Shown here one piece after another: positions 12,091-22,490 of a stretch of 64,000 bases of DNA. The notes beneath the pieces were generated by a model. That model worked only from the letters and a program-made list of their open reading frames with translations, did no database searches and was not told the DNA's origin. Within the stretch, counting starts at the first letter, position 1; the number at the start of each line of letters is the position of its first letter. The DNA is from Culex pipiens pallens (taxonomy: Eukaryota > Arthropoda > Insecta > Diptera > Culicidae): positions 13,674,746 to 13,738,745 of the forward strand of contig NC_068938.1 of NCBI RefSeq assembly GCF_016801865.2, written 5' to 3'. The position numbers and the translations under genes are program-made.

Positions 12091-12422
12091 TGAAAAATCA
12101 AGTTTTGCAACGAGTTCCATACAATTTTTTTTGCAATTCCGAAAAACACCCATTGAGTGAAATTTTAAGTCAAATTTTAATGTATTTTGTCAATAAATCG
12201 TTTAAATCAAAAAAAATGTTGAAAAGTGTTACTTTTCGAAACAATTGCTGAAAAGTTCAACTTTTCAGCACCCATTTCAATGCTGAAAAGTAGAACTTTT
12301 CAGCATTTATTTTGAAAAGCTTGCTATTCGATTCTGTTTTTTTTTTGGTACAGAAAAGTAAGCTATTTCGTCGTTCAAGAATGACAGGAAAAGTAAGTAG
12401 TTTCACGACGGAATTGCAAAAA
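12091..12422 (+). mobile_element. Dispersed repeat family C, copy 1 (5' truncated)
   Basis: This copy matches 30914-31248 in the same orientation almost base for base over about 330 bases. Both include ATTCCGAAAAACACCCATTG, several palindromes built on GCTGAAAAGTT/AACTTTTCAGC, and a final CACGACGGAATTGCAAAAA. The left hairpin seen in copy 2 is missing here. No protein is encoded. Confidence 0.85.
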
Positions 12423-12566
12423 GATTATTTTCTACATTCTCTTATGGATCACTTTTCATAAATATTCATAAATTTTGATTTGATGTTGTGTTTGTCTTCT
12501 ACATTGTTTTAAAGAAAATTTCAACTTTCTAGAACTTAGCAGTTTTTACCCATGCACTGACGAGTT

Positions 12567-12747
12567 ACACAAAAAAAAAAAATGAATTCCAGTAATCGTG
12601 AATTGTGTTCATAAATGTAAGAACCACGACGAAAGTAATTCATGAGTATAGTGCATTTGCACTAATTATAAACGTGAGTATATTTCTTCGTGGATCTCAT
12701 TTTCATGAACTTAATTCACGATTTGTAGAATTTATTTTTTTCTGTGT
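12567..12747. mobile_element. 181-bp MITE with long terminal inverted repeats
   Basis: The left arm runs ACACAAAAA...TGAATTCC, ATCGTGAATT, GTTCAT, CCACGACGAAA. The right arm is its imperfect inverse: TTCTTCGTGGATCT, TTCATGAACTTAATTCACGA, TTTTTTTCTGTGT. The arms are about 65 bases. I see no obvious target duplication. A 99-codon frame at 12605-12904 runs through it and is therefore discounted. Confidence 0.7.
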
Positions 12748-13265
12748 TCAGGCTAGAGGGATTAATTCTGGAGCAACATTTGAAAAAAGGCGCATTTTGG
12801 CATTTGGAACTATTGTGCAAATTCCGAGACATCCAGATACTGGAGAGGCCAGCTATTTGAGTTTTGTGAAAAAGTTACCAGTTGTCTTGGAATTTGCAAA
12901 ATAGTTAAAGCTGTCAAAATGCCTGGGTTTGTCAAGAGTGCTCCCCTAAAATTATTCGTCTAAAATAAACTGTTTGGATATGATTGGTAAATATTGTAGC
13001 ATGGTAAATAGTTTTAAATATTTTTTAAAAATCTTATCATAATTTAAATTTTGTGCATACCATGAAAAAATTGATGCCAGATAATTTTTTACAATTTTCA
13101 ACATGGCAAATTTCTACGAACAGATAGGTCGACCTAAGTCACCATTATAACCTTAATTCTTTTGCATCATTAAAAGCATTTCCCAAATATGGCAATAATT
13201 AAATGCAACCATTTTCCACCATATTTCCCTAAACATTCATCAAAATTTCACCGTCATTCACCTGG
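12748..13265. other. AT-rich non-coding stretch
   Basis: Contains the tail of a chance open frame (to 12904). No recognised repeat or gene. Confidence 0.45.
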
Positions 13266-13932
13266 TTAATCTTTTTTAATGCGTCGTTCCGCGGCCGTGG
13301 ATGGTGGCGCGGCTGTGGTCGTTATCAACGTCAACTCTGGCGCGGTGGATTCCACGCGGAACATGGTGCGCGGTAAGCCGTTGGCCAACACCAGACAGCT
13401 CATCCTGGTGGTGCCAGCATATCTCACACACCGAAGTCAGTCACTGTCTCTGTTTGGTGGCGGTTGGGGTGGCCGGTGGCACCAGCAGTGATAAGAAATG
13501 TAAATACGAAATAAAATTTAATTTGTATAATTCACACCGTGTGCGAACAGGGCGTGTGTGTGTGTGTGTGTTTTGGAGACGCGCCGCCAGAGAGCGTACT
13601 TTTTTTGTGGTTGCTTTTGCTTCTTTCAAAGTTTGGTGGGAGGAGGAGGAGGAGGGAAAACGCACCTGAATGTGATGGTTTTAGGGGTCGTGGAGAAGTG
13701 AGGGCATGTTGGGGAAATTATGTGTTATTATCATGGTTTTTTTCCTCTTCTCGTAGTGGTGCTTCTCGACATTTTTTATGCCATGTTTACACAAGAGTTT
13801 TTTACTCGTTTTTTGCTCTTCTGGTGCTACTGCTGCTGTTGAACGAGAAATTAACAGCAATTTTGAAATCAGCACAACGAGCTCTCATGATTTGGCGGTG
13901 GCGGTGCTGGGTTAGAGTGGGGGAGTACTAAA
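13266..13932. other. GC-balanced island with (GT)n
   Basis: GC-balanced unique DNA with a (GT)n tract near 13554-13570 and a (GAG)n stretch near 13638-13655. Frames of 122 and 130 codons overlap on the plus strand and 74 on the minus; they are low-complexity and unrecognised. Nothing supports an exon. Confidence 0.4.
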
Positions 13933-13965
13933 TGAAAATGGTTATGTCAAAATAACGTAAATCCC

Positions 13966-14300
13966 TACAAATTAATTCATAATAATCACAAAAATGTATA
14001 TTTCCGCCAAATCACACAGCAGTTGCCCTGAGCCCTCTTCGAATTGCGTGAAACTTTGTCCTGAGGGGTGATTTTCGTTATTGATCTCAAATCCGAGGTC
14101 CATGTTTCGATATCTCATGACGGAGGGGCAGTACGACTCCTTCCATTTTTGAACATTCGAAAACAATCGTGTTTTTCAATAATTTGCAGCCAAACATTGT
14201 GATGGATGGGAAATTTGGTGTCAAAAAGACTTAAATGTAAAATTGAATGCCCAATTTTTTGGCGTACTCAGAATTCTCATGGAACGAATATTTTGTTTTA
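13966..14300. repeat. Likely dispersed mosquito repeat
   Basis: The block containing GCGTGAAACTTTGTCCTGAG, GATATCTCATGACGGAGGGG and TTTTTGAACATTCGAAAACA, with GGCGTACTCAGAATTC near its end, resembles a dispersed sequence that I recall as common in culicine genomes. It occurs once in this window, so its repeat nature rests on memory and is unverified. Confidence 0.35.
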
Positions 14301-14868
14301 AAAAATGCAAAAATATTTGCAAAAATCCTGCTATTTTTCATTACTCAGCTTTAATTTTATTTTTTGATACACATGTCAATGGGTCAATGCTAAGGGAAAT
14401 TTAGTATACTTTTCAAATCTGCAATAACCCAAAGAAGTATTTTTTTTATTTAAAACATTTTTTTGTGTATTTTGTAATTTGTGTTTTCTTGATTTTACGA
14501 AACAATAAGTATTGAAAATTACTTACACAGTTTGATGACATGCTGCATTTTCTATAGGCATATTAATGTGATTTTTTTCAGAAAATGTATTTTTTTGCAA
14601 TTTGAAAATTCTATAAAAAAAAGAAAAAATAGTATCGCAAAACTGTAAACATTTTCTACATTTTTTTGCTTTTTTGGTCAGACTACCGGTTGATTGGATA
14701 CAGCCTTAAAAAGATTAAATCTATTTTAAAAAGTGTTTTTAAACAATTTTTTAAGACGTTTTTACTAAAAAAAAATGTTTTTTTCTTCAAAAATAATTAA
14801 AATTTAACTGTAACATTTTAATCAGTTTAACATAACTTTTTCAGCCATTTTCAGGTTGGTCTAAAACA
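14301..14868. other. AT-rich non-coding stretch
   Basis: AT-rich with many homopolymer runs; nothing specific seen. Confidence 0.5.
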
Positions 14869-15690
14869 GGGGTGCCCATAGTTTTTGAATGACGGGCCAA
14901 ATTTGAAGCTTGCATGAGGAATTTACCTTTTTTTTTACATTTTCTGTATTTGAATATTAGAAAATATTAAAAGCCAATTTTCCAATTTTGATCAAAAATG
15001 CTTTCAATCAAGTGGTTTTATATTTATTGAAATCTACAAATCCAAGAAATGAGCAATATAATATTATGTATTAGCTTTTCATTGCATTTTTCATGCCATA
15101 ACAAACTTTGGACATTTTTAGGCAGCTGTATATATTGTTGTCAAATATAGTTTGTAATTGGTGACATATACTTTGAAAAATGCATGTACAGGCGTAATTT
15201 TTGTTTATCAAGTACAACTAATGCAAAATCGCAGTGAATTTTTTTTCACCAACTATTTCTAAAATGTCAATAAAATTTCCATGGTCAGTCGGTCAGATTT
15301 GTAATTCAAATTTCATAAGTCGAGCCTGAGGTGGAGCGTTATAATTTGTAAATAAATACGGATTCCATATTTTTTATTATTATAACTGCTACTTCAGATA
15401 AATTTGACCGTTTTATAACACAGTTAAACAACTGATCAAAATTACTATTTTTACAATCTTTTTTTGTAAAATTGATAAATTTTAACAAAATATTTCTGTC
15501 ATATAATCAGGATCAACATATTTATTGATTAATAGTTTTAGGCTTTAACGAAAAAATATGAACAAAAACAACAACAAAAAATTTAAAACCTTAATTTAAA
15601 ATAATCACTCTACATATATGGTAAAAGTGCCATTTTACAAGATTATTAAAATTGGTCCGCGGGCTACAAAAAAACACCAGGCCCAGAAGG
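14869..15690. mobile_element. hAT-like element remnant (tentative)
   Basis: CAGGGGTGCCCATAG followed by GACGGGCCAAATTTG, and GGTCCGCGGGCTAC about 800 bases later, resemble the CAGGGGTGCCCA ends and CGCGGGCC subterminal blocks of a widespread group of hAT elements. The matching right terminus is not visible, so it is truncated or misread. No transposase frame. Confidence 0.35.
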
Positions 15691-15872
15691 ATTTTACTAA
15701 AACTTAATATTTCTATCAGAGTTATAGCATGATCTTGACGAAAAAGGCCTAATATTCATTGAAACATTTTACAAATTATTAAAAATGAAAATTTTGTGAA
15801 TACTTAGCAAATTATATTTAATCAATTTATGTAAACTTAATGCATTTTTCCAACTTTTAATTTACGTATTTC

Positions 15873-15921
15873 GATACCGGTGTGCTCTCTGCTGGAATTC
15901 CTATCTAGATAGTACAAAAGA
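15873..15921. mobile_element. Family D foldback, left half (interrupted)
   Basis: GATACCGGTGTGCTCT here and AGAGCACACGGGCATC at 22298-22313 are inverted copies, like the stem of the intact element at 11973-12046. Removing 15922-22300 rejoins a foldback of about 62 bases, so the large element inserted into a pre-existing copy of family D. Confidence 0.75.
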
Positions 15922-17075
15922 CAGAGGCGTACTAAGGCCGGGTGTCACCCGGGGCGGGCTGCCCGGTGTCACCCCTCACCCCCCCCCCCCCCCTTCGCAC
16001 ACCCCCTTTCTAGGTTTAATCCCACCAAACTTATGTCACATGGTATTCTTCTTACAAACTGGAATTCTAAATAATACTCTGCATGAGCAAAAATCTTGCA
16101 ATATGAAAAAACAAATATTTTAAATAATGGAAATTATACTTTTTATATCAAAGCAAAGACTTTTTCAAAAAGTGTTTATGATTTGATTTTTTTTTCTCAT
16201 ATGCAAATACACGTAATAAAATTATCGAAATAATTATATCGAAGAACTAGTTAAAAAAAGAAGATATCGTTCAGCTCGGCGATTTTCCTTATAAATAACA
16301 GATTTTTTAAAATGAAAAATATTTAGAAAATATGTTGTGTCATCAAATACACAATACATTATTTTTATCATTTGATAGTGTTTAAACAGAATATTCTTTT
16401 CATCAAAATCAAAATCATTTTCCTTAAAATTTAGAAAGATTAAAAATTTATATACGCTCAATAAAAATATTTGAATTTCATTAAATTTTTAAGTAAATCG
16501 TTATGCGTTTTTTTTTTTATAGCCGTAATTAAAAAACCTTCTATTCCATATTTTCCAAAATCTTTTGAAGCTAAAATAATAGTCAGTTCAACCTAAAAAA
16601 GAATTAGAATAAATTAAAGCTAAGCAAAATATTTTAAGCGGGTAGGATATTTTGGAACGTAAATTTCCCGTTGTTTTTTTTTAGAAATGACACTCTTAAG
16701 TTTTTTTTTTTCTAAGAACTGCAGATCAAAAGAGACATTTTTGAACTTAGGGTTTCTTCAATTGAAATTTTTGACACTAGATAAACTGACATTTCACTAG
16801 TTTTTTTTTAACATTCCAACAATTGATCAACGATTAATTTGATCAAATCTGTATTCTTTGCGATCAAAAACATCATTTTTGTTTTTTTTTGGCACCGCGG
16901 ATTTTTGGGCAATTTTTTTAAACGCTCAAATCGCGCAAATTGAATCGAGTACTGCAAATTTCTAGGATCATTTAGACATTGTTACAAATCAAAAAAGAAA
17001 AATAGAATCGTCCAAATTGATTAAATTATGTACAAGAACCAGCGAGTAGAGTTGCCGTTGGGCGTCCGTGTAAGT

Positions 17076-18553
17076 TTGACATGCGTTGGGTGTTCCAGTG
17101 TTAACATAAAACTTTATATTGTAAGATTTGTTAATCAAATAAAAAAGCTCAATAATTTTCTATTAAGTTTTCAAAATTATAAAAACGGAAAAACACAAAA
17201 AGGGTAAATTTTTCAATTATCAATGAATTTCATTTCAACCAATAATTTAATTTTTCTTTTTTTGCTTTAAATATATTTGTTCATTAAAAAAAACAGTTTG
17301 TTCAAAAAATCTAGAAATGGTTAAATTACATATTTAAAAGTTTATTTTTAATTATTTTATAAATCAAAAATTGATTCCGGAAGATTCAGAACTCGGTTAT
17401 GTCTTTAAATGAAAATTGAAATGTTATTTTGTTTACTGTGAAATTATTTTTGATGCATGTTTTCCCATCAATCAAAACATCAGAATTAAAAAAAAGTGGT
17501 TAACACTGAATCCAAATACTTGAGACATTTTACAAAGCGTTAATTAGTTTCATTCATATATTGTTTAATTTTGCTGAAACATTATAGAATATTTCCGAGG
17601 ACCAGACAAATCATAAGTATTGATGAGGGAAATTTAGAAAAATAGTTTCGCTTTTTAAAAAGCATATTTTTCAAAATTAAAATATTAATGAACTCATTTC
17701 AAGGAAAATTCGAGGAAAAATGTCTCAAGTATTTTTTCAGTGTTAACTGCATTTTTTTGTATTCTGATTTTTTGATTAATTGATGAGAAATCATACATCA
17801 GATATATTTGCACAATTTAAAACAAAAAAAAAACATCTAAAGACATTTACGAGATCTGAATCTTTTTGTAATAAATTTTAATTTTATGAAATAATTTTAA
17901 AAACTTTTTAATATGTATTTAAAAAAAATCAACTTTAATTTTTTTTATCAAGCTGTTTTTTTAAGAACCTATTATAATGGATTGAAATTCAAGAACAGAA
18001 TGTTGAAAAAATCAATGATTTTTCAAAAACTATCTTACTGTTATCAGAAAACATTTTTTTATGTTTTTAAGACTGAAGGTAGAGGTAGATTCACCTTTCA
18101 ATATTTGTCAATATATCAATATTGCCTTGACTTGAAAACACTCACAAAAAGAATGGAGTCAACATAGTTTTTTTAATTGCTCTCCTCAGGTATTGAATGG
18201 ATTTTCACGCATCTTTGTATTTGTAACTTTATTATTATAAAAAATCTGATTTTCAAATGAACAAATATATATATTTAATATTTAAAGCAAATAAAATAGT
18301 TTATTGAAAATTATTGGTATAAATTAAAAAAAAATCAATAACAATTGAAAAATTTAACCTATTTGTGTATTTTAAAAGCATTATAGAATATATCACATCA
18401 ACCATAGCTTTTGCACCCAGATTTCTGTTACAGTAATTTTAGTATCTTCTATACTATGTTTTTTGGAATAAGAAGACAACAACTTCCTTGGTTGCTGTGC
18501 ACCCTTAAAGCTTTATTTTAACACTGGAACACCCAACGTTTGTCAAACAACTT
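17076..18553. mobile_element. Long imperfect foldback nested in the large transposon
   Basis: The outer ends match as inverted repeats over about 35 bases: CGTTGGGTGTTCCAGTGTTA on the left, and TAACACTGGAACACCCAACG on the right. Matching blocks continue inward: AGATTCAGAACTCGG versus AGATTCAGATCTCG (inverted), GTTAACACTGAA, and ATACTTGAGACATTTT. The centre lies near 17610-17640. The right arm is longer than the left and so carries extra sequence. No coding frame. Confidence 0.7.
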
Positions 18554-21500
18554 AATTCATTTTATTTATTTAATTTCAGAAAAATAAGTAAATTTTTCAT
18601 ATTTCAAGAGAGTGCCAATTTATGGAAACACTTGCAGAATTTGAAAAAATCAGACAAATAATAGTTGAGATATAACATTGCTGACAAAAAAAATTGGGAA
18701 AAAACTTCTATTGAAAAATTAAAGGTATTTGAAAAAACATGAAAATACGTTGATTAATTTTGATACCCAAAATGCCCTACCTTTGTTATTTAGAATTTAA
18801 AATTTCCAAAATATTAAGTAACAGATTTTCATATCTTTTCAAATCAACAAAAATGTACATACTTGGGACTACTTTTAAAAAAATTGCATTGGTTCTTTAT
18901 TGCCTTTAACTTTAAAATAATGCCTTTTAGTTAATTTCCAAAAACTTTACAATAGTTAAGTTTACTATATAATTATTTTGAAAATAAAAACAAAAAAATG
19001 CTTTTAAAAGTGTTATGAGAACATCCTAATATTTTTTTTAAAAACGCATTTTGTATCATACCGCCATTACATTTTTTGACTATCTCTTTCATAAAATCAA
19101 AAGTTGTGTTTTTGATTATCTAAAATTTACTATAATCTAAAACAAAAAAAAACGAATACAAAGATTTTCATATATTCTAGAATCACGGCAACAATACGAG
19201 CAAAGATTGCGCATTCTGTATTTTAAAGTAGTTGTCAATTACTCTACCTTTTTTGATTTACGGTGCTGTTTTTCAACTAAATTGCATGTGAAAATATCGA
19301 AATGGTTTTTGTGACAAGTAGTTTAATGTTTCGTTAATTTATATTTTTTTAATTGATCATAATTTAGGATATTTTTTCAAATATCCAACGTTTTGGCATG
19401 GATGCTTTTTATTGTTTATTTCAATTATAATAGGGTTTGAAAAGGTTGTTGGGCACTCTTACCGAGTCTTACTCAACTTACAATTATTGTATGGACATTT
19501 GCTAAAATTATAAAGAGACTTGCAAAGGCAAACCAACAAATATCTCGCGGGCTGGTCTTAAGATTACTGTGGAATCCGGCCCATTGAGGATTCTTCTTAT
19601 CAAGTTGTTTAGGAAAATGATGAATAAGTGCTTTTATAAACAAAAATATTAAAAAATATGATATTTAATTAAAAAAAATGAGAAACTACAAATACATTTA
19701 AATACCTAATACATTTATGCGGATTCTGAAAATATTGAATAAGCATAAGCACATTTTCCAAAAAAGATTTATTAAACGTTAAAAACTAAAAAATTAAACG
19801 TTTAAAACTAAAAATATAAAATAAAAATATATAAAAAAGTGAAGGGAAGATAATGGAAAAAAATAATTTCCTTTGTTGAAACATAGATTCTAACTATATT
19901 CAAAAAGTAAATTTTATTAATTTCAAAATCATAATTCTGTGGACCCCTTCAGATCTGCCTGACAATTTTTGAAATAAAATTTAAAACATGGCCGTTAGTG
20001 CTCGGTCGAGGGAAAGTTCGATAAAACAATTTCATTGAAACAAAAATAATAAACAATAAATAAATTTAAAATAACCTGACAAATGGCGATATTTTTAAAT
20101 CTATATTTTGCAAATAATATCTCGAATCTTGTGTATCTATCTGAAATCAATACTAGCTAACAAGTAGGAGATACAAATTTTAATCATTATAAACAAAAAA
20201 AAACATAATCCTAATAAATGTTGTTTAGGAAACGAATTCGGATTTTGCGTACCTATTTGAAATTGTCGTTAAATTTCCCATCAAAATTATTATTTTCATG
20301 TTAAATTCTACTACCCAAATAACAAAAAAAAGATGATTCAATTACATTTCGTATAATTTGTATGATTGTACCTTATCTTTTTTTTTATCTTTCATTAATA
20401 ATTATGAAATGATAAAATTTGGTACAAAAAATAGTCAAGAATCTAATTAAATACATTTTTTAAGAATTTTCAATTTTAAATATTCTCTGTCAATTTAATG
20501 AAAAATAAAACAATGGTAACGTTGAGATTGTTTTGTATCTTTCATTATTGCCTAGTAAAAATTTAGCTGGAATATTTATTTATTGAAAAAGCGTGTGTTT
20601 TCTTCCAGTCAGATCGTTTAGATTTAGAAAAAAAATATGAATATGGACCTTGTTCTACAATTAAACACGGAATTTCGAAAAACATCATAATATGTATTGT
20701 TTTGCAAAACATAAATTTCTCTGATGTAATTTTTGATTAAATTTATTTTTTAGATATTGTTGTTTAAATGTATGTTTAAATATTCATTCAAATTATTTAA
20801 AATATTTGAAAAGAGTAGTAAATAAAATGTAAAGAACAAAGAACAAAGGGGATTTCTGTACAAACATATTTGTAAAACTGAAAAATAGATTACTTTCCAA
20901 AAATCTTAAATTCGGTGAAACAAACCTTAAACTTAATTGAATCAAAGTATCGAATTGAATAACAATTATTTTTTGCACAGGAAATTTTATTAGAAGGAAA
21001 TTTTTGAAAAGGGATTGAGACGGACGTAAATCTTGTTAAATATTGAAATTTAAAACATTTAATTAAATCTAAAAATCATATCAAAGGTTGTGCGAAATGT
21101 AAAGTTTTACTAAAGAATAATAAATATAATCAAATATTGTTCAAAATGTTAAACAAATTTTCAAACGGATCTGCGGTTTAAACTGTATCTACTGTTAGGT
21201 TATACTTTGACCTCCCTAAAAGAAATACGGTGATTTTTATATAAAATAGTTGAATGCATGAATAAAAGTACATGTTCAAATAAAAAAAAAGTCTCTTCTT
21301 AATCGTGCACGAAAGATCGGTAAAATGTAACCAAAAAAAATATCAGCTGGACTGTTCGGTGAAACACCGATTTCATTACTACACTTTCAGGTGTAACTTC
21401 ATACGTCGAAAAATGGCTTGTCTCATTTCGTAGAGCAACAATGTATGTAAACAAAACGATATAAAATAATTTAAGTGTTGCTAACAATCAAACTCACAAA

Positions 21501-21870
21501 AAATCTTTAACTGATTTTTTTTTAAAGTTCAGGGGCAAAATCTCTTGCGTGTTTCGGCTCCGGGTGATGAAAGTTCGCAAGCGAAAAAGTTTTTTTGGCG
21601 ATTACTCAATCCCTGATTGTCATTAAAATAATTTGCCGTTTTCTGCACCCTTTTATAAGCTTCCAGTTTTGATAGCAAACAGTTGTTTTATTATTTTTTT
21701 CAATTCAAAGTGTTTTTTTTTTAATTTTTGCTTTCAATTGATACATTGACGAAAAAAAAAAATCCACAATCCGAGAAAATTAAAAAAAATCAAACTCAAG
21801 AGTGGAACATTTTTACGAGAAAACATTTTCCATTTAACTCTTTTTATAAGCTTGTACATTAATAATATAG
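18554..21870. other. AT-rich interior of the large transposon
   Basis: Very AT-rich, with no frame above 62 codons. Near 19439-19600 GTTGGGCACTCTTA, CTCGCGGGCTGGTCTTAAG and AATCCGGCCCATTG again resemble pieces of a CAGGGGTGCCCA-type hAT element. Otherwise I see nothing in this stretch. Confidence 0.45.
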
Positions 21871-21871
21871 A

Positions 21872-22248
21872 GGTGACACCCCTTACATATTAGTATCTTT
21901 ATCAAAATTTCTTTATTTGATGATCGGGTGTCACCCCTGAAAATTTAATTTTTGAAGTCTTCAGGATATGTCTAACATAAACATGCACTTTTACTAACTG
22001 TGAATACTTAACTTCATCATTATAAGTATACTATGTAAACATATTCTAAAACCTGAGTGTTACTTTTGGGTGTCACTCCCATCTAATATCAATGTTTCAG
22101 AAAATTTAACTTGTACGTTTTGTTTATATTAGTTAGATACTTGATGATTTTTTTTTTGAACATATTTGAGGTCAATTATATTTTTTTCTTCGTCTGAGTC
22201 AGGTGTCACCCCATCAGCTCGGGTGTCACCCCAAGATGGGTGACACCC
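21872..22248. repeat. Subterminal GGTGTCACCCC repeats
   Basis: GGTGTCACCCC or its inverse-type variant GGTGACACCCC occurs at 21872, 21927, 22069 (one change), 22202, 22222 and 22238. It also occurs just inside the left end at 15941 and 15965. Short repeats next to both TIRs are typical transposase-binding sites in hAT and related elements. Confidence 0.65.
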
Positions 22249-22293
22249 GGGGCGGGCCGCCCCCGCCGCCCCCCCCCCCTTAGTACGCCACTG

Positions 22294-22313
22294 CAAAAGA
22301 GCACACGGGCATC
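22294..22313. mobile_element. Family D foldback, right half
   Basis: This holds the second CAAAAGA target copy and the rest of the family D right arm (GCACACGGGCATC). See the left half at 15873-15921. Confidence 0.7.
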
Positions 22314-22490
22314 GATTTTTTAAATCAAAAGTCGTCTAAGTATTTGATATTAATTACAAGTATTCACGTTATATTTGAACTGAAATAATATATTCAAAAT
22401 TCAAATGTATTTTTTTATTAAATCAGTTTAACTTCGAACAAGTAAAAATATAAAACTCAATGTTTGCTAATTCCACTTGTAACGCATTCC
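22314..22490. other. AT-rich spacer
   Basis: Short AT-rich spacer; nothing seen. Confidence 0.4.

Larger units (their letters stand above)
15922..22293. mobile_element. 6.37-kb DNA transposon with TIRs and 7-bp TSD
   Basis: The left end is CAGAGGCGTACTAAGG; the right end, read inward, is CAGTGGCGTACTAAGG. CAAAAGA flanks both sides (15915-15921 and 22294-22300) as a perfect 7-bp target duplication, or an 8-bp one with a mismatch. GGTGTCACCCC repeats cluster just inside both ends, along with C/G runs. The TIRs and target length fit hAT-type elements best, but I cannot assign the superfamily firmly. No transposase frame survives: frames inside are under 90 codons. It contains another foldback (17076-18553) and perhaps further remnants, so some of its length is secondary insertion. 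Confidence 0.75.

Noticed and set aside
12605..12904. 99-codon plus-strand frame
   Set aside because: More than half lies inside the 12567-12747 MITE.
15979..15994. C runs near the ends of the large transposon as G-quadruplex regulators
   Set aside because: They sit immediately inside the TIRs and are better read as variable-length terminal homopolymers of the element.
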